Source of the DNA: Bacteroidota bacterium | GTDB lineage: Bacteria > Bacteroidota > Bacteroidia > B-17B0 > B-17BO | Assembly: GCA_025356715.1 (NCBI GenBank) | Contig: JANXRU010000019.1 | Location: forward strand, 1 to 20,657 | DNA length: 20,657 nt | Reading direction: 5' to 3' | In this document: one piece after another, positions 1 to 8,783 of the stretch | Position numbering within the stretch: position 1 is the stretch's first letter | Layout of the letters: every line of letters begins with the position of its first letter | Notes under the pieces: generated by a model | The model's input: the letters and a program-made list of their open reading frames with translations, nothing else | What the model was told of the DNA's origin: nothing | Databases searched by the model: none | Program-made: the position numbers and the translations under genes

Positions 1-96
1 ATGTTTTTTAAAAAGCAATGCAAGGTTAACCGTAAAATTGAAATTATGAAACGATTTTATTCCACATTATTTATGAGCATTAAACCAATAAGTTAA
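1..96 (+). CDS. Possible C-terminal tail of an upstream gene (partial)
   Basis: Frame 1 is open from the window edge to a TAA at 94-96 and gives a Lys/Arg-rich end of about 31 residues. The other two forward frames close earlier, at about 9 and 48. A basic tail of this kind would suit the end of a membrane-associated or glycosyltransferase protein, but no family motif is present. It could equally be non-coding leader sequence of the gene at 168. Positions 97-167 are AT-rich and show only a weak TAtcTTTc element at 148-155 with no matching -33 TTG. Confidence 0.2.
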   Translation: MFFKKQCKVNRKIEIMKRFYSTLFMSIKPIS

Positions 97-167
97 TAAG
101 TGATTTTATGATTAATGATGAAAATGGTTTACTTCGTGATGGTTAAATATCTTTCAAAATAATATAC

Positions 168-1745
168 ATGATAAAAAGCAAATTGTTTTCAACAACTATG
201 GGTTTCATTTTAGTTGTGATTTGTTTTTTACCAATCCTTAAAAGCGGGCTTTATTCTGATGACTTGCATAATTTTCAGTTAAGGGCAGCTTCACCTAAAC
301 TACAAGAAGAAAGTGTTTACGCATTGGCTGAGCCTGAAATAGCGCTGTGGAAAAACTATGGTAGATACACTCCTTTATCTTTTTATTGGATGGAGTTTGT
401 TTATAAATATTTTACAACAATTGCTGATTATAAATGCTTCGTATTTCTTATAAATATTTTAGCTGTTATTATTTTTCTTGTTTATTTATCGCAACTCAAA
501 CTCAATATTAATTACAGTATTTGGTTAGTTTGTTTTGCGGCAGTAGTTCAATATCGAATTACCTACCATGATGCATATACTAGTTTAAATGGTATATACC
601 AATTATTGGCAATAACCGTTTTTGCTGCTTTAATATTTTATCATTATTATTTATTGAAAGGGGCATTATGGCTTTTACTGCTTTCTGTACTTTTATTTAT
701 ATGCAGTATTTTTATTTCAGAAATAGGATTATTAGTGCTTTTATTAATCCCCATTTCAGCAATAATATTTAAAGTACCAATTAAAAAGCTCAGTATAATT
801 TTTTTACCTTTTTTCATTATCACAATCGCATATCTTATATACATAGCGTGGCTTCGTATGCACGTAAATCAGAAAGACGTTTATTTTGGTCTCACAGCAA
901 ATTATGATTTGGGTGCAATGGTTAATCTGTTAGTTAAACAAATATTAGCATCATTTCCATTAACAAATTTATATCACAAAAGAGCCATCCCTAATATCCT
1001 GATTCATCAATTAACATACCCTCAAAATATAATAAGTATTTTAGCGATAGTCACCATTGCTTTTTTTGCTTATCGAAAATATTCCGAACAAAAAATCAGT
1101 CAAACATTGTCTTTCAATTATTTATTGGTCTCAGTGTCGCTCATTATATTTCCAGCATTATTTATTCTTCCCTCATTAAAATATCAAACGGAAGTGCAAT
1201 GGGGTGTTGGCTATTTACCCGTGTATTTTCAGAATTTTGGCTCAGCAACTTTATTAGCGTTTCTATTTCAATATGGTATCAATAATTATAGAAATGCAGT
1301 TAAAAAAATGGGCACTTATATCTATATTTTTATTGTAACAGTTACGTGCATTACTTTTCTTTTTAATAATGCATTAATAAATGCCTGTTCGTATAATACA
1401 AGTTTCCCCGCTGAGATTTTTTATGAAAAGATAAAAGAAGGGGCTTTAAAAAATTGTAAAAATGGAAGCACGATTATTCTTGGACATGATTTTTTTTGGA
1501 AATCGCCAGAATTATATCAAAAAATATTTAAAGATCTTACTGGAAAAGATTTTACCATAATTGATAATGATGTAAAGTTAGATAACAATGACTCAATAGA
1601 TGTATTTTATCTCGATTGTAAAATGGGAGATAAGGTAATTGTTTCGCTTTATAAATTAAACCCAAACAATAAAGAACTTATTATACAAACTGAAACAAAC
1701 TGTGATATTGAACTCATCGAAGCCGAAAATAATATGTTTCATTAA
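168..1745 (+). CDS. Multispanning membrane protein, probable GT-C-type glycosyltransferase
   Basis: This is a 525-residue integral membrane protein. An N-terminal transmembrane helix (about 8-25) is followed by a short outward loop with the acidic pair Asp31-Asp32 in the context YSDD. That is the usual place and form of the metal/donor-binding acid in GT-C enzymes that use polyprenyl-phosphate sugars. A second loop motif, GRYTPLSF (65-72), follows. Hydrophobic helices continue to about residue 405, and the last ~115 residues look soluble and probably lie in the periplasm. It has an ATG start. It converges on the methyltransferase at 1742-2452 and the two stop ends overlap by 4 bases, with no terminator hairpin visible. 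Inferred role: transfer of a lipid-linked sugar to a surface glycan, or Wzy-like polymerisation. I recognise the fold class, not a named family. Confidence 0.75.
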   Translation: MIKSKLFSTTMGFILVVICFLPILKSGLYSDDLHNFQLRAASPKLQEESVYALAEPEIALWKNYGRYTPLSFYWMEFVYKYFTTIADYKCFVFLINILAVIIFLVYLSQLKLNINYSIWLVCFAAVVQYRITYHDAYTSLNGIYQLLAITVFAALIFYHYYLLKGALWLLLLSVLLFICSIFISEIGLLVLLLIPISAIIFKVPIKKLSIIFLPFFIITIAYLIYIAWLRMHVNQKDVYFGLTANYDLGAMVNLLVKQILASFPLTNLYHKRAIPNILIHQLTYPQNIISILAIVTIAFFAYRKYSEQKISQTLSFNYLLVSVSLIIFPALFILPSLKYQTEVQWGVGYLPVYFQNFGSATLLAFLFQYGINNYRNAVKKMGTYIYIFIVTVTCITFLFNNALINACSYNTSFPAEIFYEKIKEGALKNCKNGSTIILGHDFFWKSPELYQKIFKDLTGKDFTIIDNDVKLDNNDSIDVFYLDCKMGDKVIVSLYKLNPNNKELIIQTETNCDIELIEAENNMFH

Positions 1746-2452
1746 TTGACTGATGCAACTATATAAATAGACTGGCTTACACATTTTAACAAAGGAATTT
1801 TTTCGGCTACATCACCAATCACAATTGAAGGTTTCACCAATGCTTCAGGAATTCCCGGCAACAAAAAATCTTTGTATTCAACTTTGATGTTTGAGAATCC
1901 AGCAACTTTTAATTTTTGTGTGATAAATGATTTTGAGAAAGCCATTTCATCAGGCTCAAGATGTGTCTTTATACGAAGTGAATCGTAAGAAAAAATCAAA
2001 TACACGTAAGGGTTAAAAATATTGGGTTCAAGAAAAATAATTTTACCATTTTCTTTTAACAAATATTTCATACTGGTGAATGCTTCATCAAGATGATAAT
2101 ATAAATGATGCAAAATTCCATTACCAATAATGTAGTCAAATTTTTCTCCTTTAAATTGATCGGCTTTGTTAAAATCTAAAATATCATATCGAAGATTTGG
2201 AAGTTGAAAATTATTTTTAGCTTCTTCAATAAATGGAACACACAAATCGGTTCCCAAAATTTTCATTTTGGTTTTTTGAGCTAACATAAAACAATTTTTT
2301 CCTGTTCCACAACCAATTTCCATCACGCTTTTTGATGCGTCAATTTCCATTTGCGAAATCATATAATCGCACCTACGCTCTGCACGAATACGCGTTGATT
2401 CTGTATCTGCCCAAACCTGGTTAAATCCTCTGTCGTCTTTTATGTTAGTCAT
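1742..2452 (-). CDS. Class I SAM-dependent methyltransferase
   Basis: This 236-residue protein has a Rossmann-like SAM-binding core. Motif I is MEIGCGTGK (44-52). An acidic residue ends the second strand (GTDL, 67-70), followed by NGILHHL (111-117) and FLEPN (140-144), the layout of the Methyltransf_11/25 group. No signal peptide or membrane helix is seen. It is the last gene of the seven-gene minus-strand glycan operon, and its start abuts the stop of the methyltransferase upstream (2453-3193) with no gap. By context it probably methylates a sugar or glycan precursor in the cytoplasm. The acceptor (O-, N- or C-methylation) cannot be read from the sequence. Quinone/menaquinone-type methylation is less likely because no such genes are nearby. 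Confidence 0.85.
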   Translation of the reverse strand: MTNIKDDRGFNQVWADTESTRIRAERRCDYMISQMEIDASKSVMEIGCGTGKNCFMLAQKTKMKILGTDLCVPFIEEAKNNFQLPNLRYDILDFNKADQFKGEKFDYIIGNGILHHLYYHLDEAFTSMKYLLKENGKIIFLEPNIFNPYVYLIFSYDSLRIKTHLEPDEMAFSKSFITQKLKVAGFSNIKVEYKDFLLPGIPEALVKPSIVIGDVAEKIPLLKCVSQSIYIVASVN

Positions 2453-3193
2453 TTATTTTTTTACAATAATGGTATATCCAAGTGGGTCTTCATCGCTTCC
2501 CCAATTAAATATTAATGATAAATGTGCAATTAAAACCATTGCAATAAGTATGGGTGAAAATACAATCCAAATGGGAACAAAAAGCCATTTCCAAATTTTT
2601 GAGGGAAGCAAATTTCTGAACCAAAGCACAATCACTTTGTTTGCAATATTTGGAATATCCGTTCCTCGATTTGATATTTTCACATCACCAAATTCTGCAA
2701 ACATGGTTTTTAAACTACTCGGAGTGTATCTAAAAAAATCGTAAGGAATATAATGATACCTTGCACTCCAAGGAATAGTGATAATTCCCTGTCCTCCATG
2801 CTTCATCACTCTGTGTATTTCATCAATTAATTTCTGATAATTTTGAACATGCTCCAATACTTCGGTACAAATTAATCCATCAAATTTCTCATCTTCAAAA
2901 GGAATATCTTCACCATTAAAAGGAGTAATTTCTGAATTGTTGTAATCAAATTTTTCGGCATCAACTATATCTACTCCAAAATATTTTGTTTGAGATGCAT
3001 CTAATAAAAATTTATAGGGTGATTGCCCACAACCCACATCCAGAACATTTCCCTTAAATGCAGGAATTGTTTTTTTGATATCACGAAAGATGGTAAGTAT
3101 TTGTAAATCTAAAAGCATTCTTCCAAAAAATTTTATTTTTCCTGTGAATGAATTTGGCGGTGTATGATTAACGGGTCTGAATCCTTCTGACAT
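2453..3193 (-). CDS. Class I SAM-dependent methyltransferase with C-terminal membrane segment
   Basis: This 246-residue methyltransferase has motif I LDVGCGQSPYK (51-61), an acidic strand-2 residue in FGVDIVD (72-78), and EVLEHV (111-116), as in Methyltransf_11-type enzymes. The segment YDFFRYTPSSL (151-161) recurs in methyltransferases of polysaccharide clusters. Unlike its neighbour it carries a strongly hydrophobic stretch at about 203-230, so it is probably tethered to the inner membrane, perhaps next to the lipid-linked intermediate. Only 4 bases separate it from the epimerase-glycosyltransferase fusion upstream, so co-translation is likely. Substrate is unknown. Confidence 0.85.
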   Translation of the reverse strand: MSEGFRPVNHTPPNSFTGKIKFFGRMLLDLQILTIFRDIKKTIPAFKGNVLDVGCGQSPYKFLLDASQTKYFGVDIVDAEKFDYNNSEITPFNGEDIPFEDEKFDGLICTEVLEHVQNYQKLIDEIHRVMKHGGQGIITIPWSARYHYIPYDFFRYTPSSLKTMFAEFGDVKISNRGTDIPNIANKVIVLWFRNLLPSKIWKWLFVPIWIVFSPILIAMVLIAHLSLIFNWGSDEDPLGYTIIVKK

Positions 3194-3197
3194 CTTT

Positions 3198-5126
3198 TTA
3201 ATACGTTTTTCTGTAAATATTTCTCCTGATAAATTTTGGTCTGCGTTTGCTCTCTTCTAAAATTTTTGCCTGATACTCTCCCAAAATAGAAAGTGCCAAC
3301 ATATTTAAACCGCCAAAAAATAAAATCAACACAATGATGGTTGTTATTCCGTGAGGATTTCCCGGCATCACAAAATACATTACAATTTGAGCAATGATGG
3401 CAATAAATGAAAGCAACGTGAGCGACCAACCTAAATAAGTCATGAATTCTAATGGAACATAACTAAAACTAAAAATTGCTTTACGTGCCCATGCTAAATT
3501 TTTTCGCATATTGTTTGTGGTAACACCAAACATTCTTTCGGGGCGCGTGTAATCAACACCTGTTTGCTTAAAGCCAACCCATGCACGCAAGCCTCTCATA
3601 AACTGATCGGTTTCTGGAAGTTTAACCAATTCGTCCACCACTTTTCTATCCATCAAACTAAAATCTCCTGCATCAAGTGGAATGGGAACGTAACTTACTT
3701 TTCGAAACAAACGGTAAAACATTTTGTAAAAAGAAACAAGTGTTTGATTTCCTTCGCGGGCAACTCTTCGTCCATAAATTACATCAAAACCTTTTACATA
3801 TTCTTCATAAAATTGTTCAATCAATTCAGGTGGATCTTGTAAATCTCCATCCAATAAAATCACACCATCACCAGTTGAAATTTCCATACCGGAAAGGAAT
3901 GCGGATTGAGATCCAAAGTTTCGTGAATGCTCAATGGCTATAACTTGATCATCATTGTCAACAATTTTTTGAAGAACTTCATTTGTATTATCCGGAGAGC
4001 AATCATTCACAAAAATGATTTCGTAATCAACATTAATTTTTTGAAATGTTTTTGATAACCTTTCGTACATAAATGGAATGGCTTGTGCATCTTTATAGCA
4101 AGCAATTACTGCCGAAAGTTTATGCCTTATTTTATCTTGAACTAATTTCTTTTCATACAATGGCATCGCATAATTTTTTTGCCATTGATAAGTTTGAGTA
4201 AGCCCATCTTTTAGGGTGGTTTCATTTTTCCAATCCAGCAACTTTTTTGCTTTTGACGAATCGCCAAACCATTCCTTTAAATCCCATTTACGGTTGGGCA
4301 TATCACCCCATAAAGGATCTTTATTTATTTGAAATAATTCTTTTATTACAGCAACAATATCTCGGATAGTTGTTTTGTTTTCACTCGCAATATTGAGTGA
4401 CAAGCCTTTTATTTTTTGAATATAATTGGCTGATAAAAGCGTGGCATAAACGGCATCATCTATGTACACAAAATCTCTTGAAATATCGGGTTGAACCATT
4501 GGAGGAAAATCGCCTTTCATTCCGGTTTCAATAAGTTTTGGAATGAGCCTATCGGGATCTTCATACGGACCGTAAATAGAATAATACCTCAAATTTGTAA
4601 CGGGCATTTCTTTTAAAATACCGTAATATTTTATCATGTGTGCTGCACCAACTTTTGTTACCGCATAATGCGAATTTGGCAAAAGCGGATCATCTTCTTT
4701 TGGTGCCGATGCATTCAATCCATATTCTGAAGAACTGCCTGCATGAATAAAAGCTGTGATAGAAAATTTAGATACTGTTTCTAAAATATTTAGCAAACCC
4801 ATCACATTCGTTTCATAAATTAAATCAACATCATCTTGTTTGCTGTATGCACCATAAGCGGCTAAATCAAAAATAGTTTTGAAGTCGTGCTCTTCAAATA
4901 ATTTATGGAGTTGATCTTTTTTAGTAATATTACAATGAAGAATATTTTTGTGTGAAATATCATCCAAACGCCAAGGGATAAACGGTTTGCTTGTAACGGC
5001 AAAAACATCATTTCTATGAGCAAGAATGGAGCGTAATAAATTTGCTCCAATAAAACCTCCGGCACCAAAAATTACGATTGGACCTTGTAGTAATAAAACT
5101 TCCTTTTTTATTTTTTCGTGATCCAT
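3198..5126 (-). CDS. Fusion of NAD-dependent sugar epimerase/dehydratase with GtrB-like GT2 glycosyltransferase
   Basis: This 642-residue protein joins two enzymes usually encoded separately. Residues 1-315 are an extended SDR: NAD-binding GAGGFIG (21-27), SSSEYG (131-136), and the catalytic pair Tyr154/Lys158 in YAVTK, resembling UDP-glucose 4-epimerase/WcaG-type enzymes. After a short linker, residues 337-642 are a GT2 of the DPM1/GtrB/ArnC class: VNDCSPDNT (373-381), a DxD-type LLDGDLQDPPE (424-434), GDFSLMDR (487-494), then two membrane helices (about 560-587 and 594-617) and a basic tail. The second half would put a sugar onto undecaprenyl phosphate at the cytoplasmic face. The first half would make or modify the nucleotide sugar it uses. 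Its start overlaps the stop of the transketolase C-half by one base (TAATG), so translation is probably coupled. Both domains keep their key residues. The domain order and the direct substrate-channelling idea are inference. Confidence 0.88.
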   Translation of the reverse strand: MDHEKIKKEVLLLQGPIVIFGAGGFIGANLLRSILAHRNDVFAVTSKPFIPWRLDDISHKNILHCNITKKDQLHKLFEEHDFKTIFDLAAYGAYSKQDDVDLIYETNVMGLLNILETVSKFSITAFIHAGSSSEYGLNASAPKEDDPLLPNSHYAVTKVGAAHMIKYYGILKEMPVTNLRYYSIYGPYEDPDRLIPKLIETGMKGDFPPMVQPDISRDFVYIDDAVYATLLSANYIQKIKGLSLNIASENKTTIRDIVAVIKELFQINKDPLWGDMPNRKWDLKEWFGDSSKAKKLLDWKNETTLKDGLTQTYQWQKNYAMPLYEKKLVQDKIRHKLSAVIACYKDAQAIPFMYERLSKTFQKINVDYEIIFVNDCSPDNTNEVLQKIVDNDDQVIAIEHSRNFGSQSAFLSGMEISTGDGVILLDGDLQDPPELIEQFYEEYVKGFDVIYGRRVAREGNQTLVSFYKMFYRLFRKVSYVPIPLDAGDFSLMDRKVVDELVKLPETDQFMRGLRAWVGFKQTGVDYTRPERMFGVTTNNMRKNLAWARKAIFSFSYVPLEFMTYLGWSLTLLSFIAIIAQIVMYFVMPGNPHGITTIIVLILFFGGLNMLALSILGEYQAKILEESKRRPKFIRRNIYRKTY

Positions 5127-6046
5127 TAATTACTCTTTAATAAAAAATTATTTAAAAATTGATGTAATGAATTTCCAGCTAAACTATTTTCTTCCTGATG
5201 CCATTTTTGATCACCATAATTTCCGGAAGGGTATCCATTGGAATACACGGAATCAAACCTGATATTATCTTTCTTTATGAATTTATTTTTCAAGATTTGA
5301 TGAGAAAACATTTCGCTCAAACCACCCGCCAGATAATGCTCTTCGATGGTTAACACTTTTTTTGTTTGATTGATTTTTTGAATTAACTCTTGAGGGAATT
5401 CTCCAAAAGGAATTATGCCAATTGTCCAAATATCTAAATCAAGATTGTGTAAATCATTTAACTCAACTGCATTTAAAATTACTGGTCCCATTCCTATTAA
5501 AACTCCAGATGAACCTTTGCGAATTTGACGGAAGGGTTTAAACTTTTCAATTTCATCGGTTCGATTTTGGCTATTATTTAATCGCAAATAATTTGGATGT
5601 TTATCTGCAACCATCAAGTCTAATGCTTCTTCAACATCATCATTAAAAGTTGGCACAAAAATTTTCATGTTTTGAATAGATCTCATCAAAGCAATATCTT
5701 CCAAACAATGATGTGTTGACCCCATAATTCCATACCCATAACCTCCTCCATTGGCAATAATTTTTACGCCTTTATCATGCAATCCCATTTCATTTCTAAT
5801 TTGTTCAAACGGACGGCAAACCACAAATGGCGCAATGCTATACACAAATGGAATTAATCCATCATGAGCTAATGATGCAGCAACCGAAATCATATTTTGT
5901 TCAGAAATTCCCATGTTCACAAACCGTTCACCCAATTCTTTTTCCAACTCCTCAAAAGCCATAAAACCAAGATCACCCGTTAAAAAAACAAACTCTTTAT
6001 TTGTTTGTGCAAGTTTTAAAAGTGACTTAGATAATTCCTTCCTCAT
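5126..6046 (-). CDS. Split transketolase, C-terminal (pyrimidine-binding) subunit
   Basis: This 306-residue protein matches the second half of a transketolase. The catalytic Glu49 sits in the motif GISEQNM that activates thiamine diphosphate at the partner subunit's interface. GSTHHCLED (109-117) corresponds to the conserved G-x-THx-x-ED region of the Pyr domain, and a transketolase C-terminal domain follows from about 180. It lies 3 bases downstream of the N-half (6050-6841), and the two should form the active enzyme together. Transketolase moves a two-carbon ketol unit between sugars. Here the pair sits inside a glycan operon instead of with central metabolic genes, so it probably acts on a precursor for the surface sugar. 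A housekeeping role cannot be excluded, but the context argues against it. Confidence 0.88.
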   Translation of the reverse strand: MRKELSKSLLKLAQTNKEFVFLTGDLGFMAFEELEKELGERFVNMGISEQNMISVAASLAHDGLIPFVYSIAPFVVCRPFEQIRNEMGLHDKGVKIIANGGGYGYGIMGSTHHCLEDIALMRSIQNMKIFVPTFNDDVEEALDLMVADKHPNYLRLNNSQNRTDEIEKFKPFRQIRKGSSGVLIGMGPVILNAVELNDLHNLDLDIWTIGIIPFGEFPQELIQKINQTKKVLTIEEHYLAGGLSEMFSHQILKNKFIKKDNIRFDSVYSNGYPSGNYGDQKWHQEENSLAGNSLHQFLNNFLLKSN

Positions 6047-6049
6047 AAA

Positions 6050-6841
6050 TTATTTATTTAAATCGGCAATCATTAAATCAAAATCCTCGTTTGAAACGGG
6101 AAGGTAATGACAACCTAATTTTTCTTCCATATTTTTCCAACCGTTTCCTTTTTTTGTATTGGCAATGATTGCAATTGGTTTATTGAGGTTCACAAATTTT
6201 GATTGAAGTTCCATTAACTTTTCTACATTATGTCCATCAACAGTAATCACATCAAACCCAAAACTTTTTAATTTTTCATCAAGAGGTTCCATGCAAATTA
6301 CTTCTTCAGTTTTTCCATATCCCTGCAATTTATTTCTATCAATAATCCAAATCACATTTTTTAATTGATGTTGGTTGATAAATAAAGCTGCTTCCCAAGT
6401 ACTGCCTTCATTTAATTCACCATCAGATGTAACACAAAATATTTTTCTGTCTTTTTTCAATAATTTATTTGACAATCCAAAGCCTGAAGCAATAGGCAAA
6501 CCATGACCTAAACTGCCGGTTGCAAAAGGAATTTCATCAAATTTATTTACGGGAGGATGAGCAGGAAGAATCGTATTGTTTTGATAAAAGGATTGAATTT
6601 GTTCATCAGAAATAACTCCCGCTTCAGCCAAAACACTATATAAACAAGCAGCAGCATGTCCTTTAGAAAGAATGAGTTTATCATCACCTTTCATCCAAGA
6701 AAATTTTGCGACAGTTAAAATTTCAGTACACGATAAGCTTGAACCAACATGACCCGCATTGGCTTTTTTATACATGTTTAAAAAGCGGATTTTAACACTA
6801 ATGATTTTAGCCTGAATAGATGAATGAGTTTCGATATTCAT
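6050..6841 (-). CDS. Split transketolase, N-terminal (TPP-binding) subunit
   Basis: This 263-residue subunit carries the thiamine-diphosphate and metal site: GHVGSSLS (30-37), SKGHAAA (59-65), GSLGHGLP (109-116), and the TPP motif DGELNEG (140-146) leading to the metal-ligand region near Asn170. Split transketolases of this length are known in archaea and in many bacterial secondary or polysaccharide loci. No signal peptide is present, so it is cytoplasmic. The 62-base gap upstream to the membrane protein is the only sizeable gap in the operon. I see no TAnnTTTG promoter in it, so the gene is probably transcribed from upstream. Confidence 0.88.
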   Translation of the reverse strand: MNIETHSSIQAKIISVKIRFLNMYKKANAGHVGSSLSCTEILTVAKFSWMKGDDKLILSKGHAAACLYSVLAEAGVISDEQIQSFYQNNTILPAHPPVNKFDEIPFATGSLGHGLPIASGFGLSNKLLKKDRKIFCVTSDGELNEGSTWEAALFINQHQLKNVIWIIDRNKLQGYGKTEEVICMEPLDEKLKSFGFDVITVDGHNVEKLMELQSKFVNLNKPIAIIANTKKGNGWKNMEEKLGCHYLPVSNEDFDLMIADLNK

Positions 6842-6903
6842 TTAAATTATTGTATTCGAGAATTGTATTTAAAATTCGAGTAATTATAGTAAATTTTTTA
6901 ATA
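6842..6903. other. 62-base intergenic gap with paired CTCGAAT repeats
   Basis: This is the only real gap in the minus-strand operon. It contains two direct copies of ATTCGAG at 6854-6860 and 6874-6880 (CTCGAAT on the transcribed strand), spaced 20 bases start to start, about two DNA turns. No promoter matching the phylum consensus and no terminator hairpin are seen. Confidence 0.3.
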
Positions 6904-8781
6904 TTAATTATTAGCAAGAGTGATTTCCATCAAACCATATTTTAAAGGGTTTACTACAAAACGTTGTTTGTTTTTAGAATTGTTTAATAATGGAATATCT
7001 TTTTCTAATTCATTGCATGCACAAGGATATATAATTAATCGGTATCCATTATTTAATTGATTCGTTAAAAACGTTGTTGTTTGATCAATAAAAATATTTG
7101 CACAAAATGGCGAAAAATATCCAACTTGTCGATACCCCAAACGGTAGTTTACATAGCTATCAATATCACTAACTATTAAAATTTTATCAGTACCAAATGA
7201 TGTTAAATAATTGCCTTGTATGGCAAGTTGTTTTTCAATAGGATTAGGTTCCAATATTGAGTGTGTTTTTATTTTTTGTATGGCAATAGCCCACTTATCT
7301 TTTATTGGAGAGTAGTAATTTACATTTACAGCTGCAATCAATAAAATAGTGACATACAATAAGTATTTATTTTTGGATGAATGGGTGTATAAACTATCGA
7401 GCGTCAAGAAAAGAATAAAAACAAATATTCCCGAAATGTTTAGCAAATTATGATCATGTGATCTGCCAAAAAAATAAGTGAGTTGGACACAAGCAATACC
7501 AAATATAAACAGATGAAGAAGTTGATTTTTTTTGTTTATTGTGAGAATGTATAAACATATAGGAAGAAGCCAAGCTATAAACCAAAACGAAGAATTTTTT
7601 AAAATGGGTAAAAATCCAATATGAAAATCAGAGTATATTTTTCCAGATGGGGATGTTAAAGTTTTGAATATGATTATATGGATAACAAGTGCTAAAATAA
7701 TAGGTAATAATGGCAAAATTATTTTGAATGAAAATCCATTATGTTGTTTAAAATATTTACTTAAAAAAATGATGATGATTGTAAGAGTATAAAGTGTCAA
7801 ATACATAAAACCGAAAACATCATCACCCAAATAACAAATAGAAAATGCACTTGCCGTAATAGTTGATGTGAAACCAAAACGTGAGAGAATGATTATTAAA
7901 GGAACCCATAAATCCATTCGTATTGGCGAAACTTGAGGAATACTCACAGGACCAACGGAAATGGTTAAGCACCTCACAATAAATAACGTTACTAAAAACA
8001 AATACACATAACTTTTATTTTGAAATAAAATAGTTGCGGCTCTTGAATATAAGAACATCCAAAACGAAAAGATGAATATAAAAACGATAAAGATTTGATG
8101 AAGCTGTAAATTCAATTTTTGCATCAGTACAAATAATGATGTACCAAAAATATTGTATTGCATATAGAATGAGCCAAATTTTTCGCCAGCCAATATTTTG
8201 CTTGCCGGGCCAATATAGTAGCCATAATCAAAAATACTTGGAGGGGTATTAATGAATAATCCTATAATGGAAAGCGAAAAAAATGAAATGATAACCAATA
8301 CTATTTTAGTCCATTTTGTAAAAGTTTGTTGAGCTAATTTTATGGCGCAACTTGAAAGTATAATAGATACGAAAATGAAAACTATGATTTCTTTAACATG
8401 AGGTTTCTCTGTTATAAAAAAATGGAAGGTAAAAATGATACCGATAAAAAAAATATATAGTAATGGAGTCCATTTTGTGGATAGAAATGCTAATTTAATA
8501 GTTGTTTTTTTTGAAATGATGTATCCTAAAAATAAATACAAAGGCATGGCTAACATCATCACATATAATTCAATTCCATCATTTTCGCCAAGCGAATTAC
8601 AAATCCATGGGGTTAAATTTTTTATATCTGGATGCGCTCCAAAATGGCTTATGGAATCAGAAAAAATGACAAATAAAAAGTAGAACGAAAAAAATAACAG
8701 GTTTAATAAAACAACAATAGTAAAATTAATTGGCGGGTTAAATTCTATCTTGTTTTTGAACTTGAAAAACGGGACATTCAT
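6904..8781 (-). CDS. Large multispanning membrane protein, GT-C-like
   Basis: This 625-residue integral membrane protein has many hydrophobic helices, beginning at about 22-40. A loop at 185-211 with DYGYYIGPA, Gly199 (AGEKFG) and a tyrosine-rich segment before the next helix (the FGTSLF turn) resembles the loop of ArnT/PMT-like GT-C glycosyltransferases, in which an acidic residue and a G-x-x-PY-like segment precede a helix. The C-terminal ~130 residues look soluble and probably periplasmic. Unlike classic GT-C enzymes, several helices precede this loop, so the family assignment is tentative. A flippase or polymerase (Wzx/Wzy-like) is the main alternative. It starts 2 bases after the stop of the GtrB-like glycosyltransferase, which fits a donor-maker/donor-user pair. 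Confidence 0.7.
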   Translation of the reverse strand: MNVPFFKFKNKIEFNPPINFTIVVLLNLLFFSFYFLFVIFSDSISHFGAHPDIKNLTPWICNSLGENDGIELYVMMLAMPLYLFLGYIISKKTTIKLAFLSTKWTPLLYIFFIGIIFTFHFFITEKPHVKEIIVFIFVSIILSSCAIKLAQQTFTKWTKIVLVIISFFSLSIIGLFINTPPSIFDYGYYIGPASKILAGEKFGSFYMQYNIFGTSLFVLMQKLNLQLHQIFIVFIFIFSFWMFLYSRAATILFQNKSYVYLFLVTLFIVRCLTISVGPVSIPQVSPIRMDLWVPLIIILSRFGFTSTITASAFSICYLGDDVFGFMYLTLYTLTIIIIFLSKYFKQHNGFSFKIILPLLPIILALVIHIIIFKTLTSPSGKIYSDFHIGFLPILKNSSFWFIAWLLPICLYILTINKKNQLLHLFIFGIACVQLTYFFGRSHDHNLLNISGIFVFILFLTLDSLYTHSSKNKYLLYVTILLIAAVNVNYYSPIKDKWAIAIQKIKTHSILEPNPIEKQLAIQGNYLTSFGTDKILIVSDIDSYVNYRLGYRQVGYFSPFCANIFIDQTTTFLTNQLNNGYRLIIYPCACNELEKDIPLLNNSKNKQRFVVNPLKYGLMEITLANN

Positions 8782-8783
8782 AT

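Noticed and set aside
148..155. TAtcTTTc as promoter of the GT-C-like gene at 168
   Set aside because: It has no TTG at the right spacing and one mismatch in the -7 element; too weak to list.
2442..2744. 100-codon plus-strand frame opposite the membrane-tethered methyltransferase
   Set aside because: Antisense shadow of a conserved methyltransferase; no motif.
3133..3429. 98-codon minus-strand frame across the end of the epimerase-glycosyltransferase fusion
   Set aside because: It overlaps two well-supported genes in another frame, with no start context and no recognisable domain.
3564..3943. Two plus-strand frames opposite the glycosyltransferase half of the fusion
   Set aside because: Both lie in antisense of conserved GT2 motifs and have no domain content.
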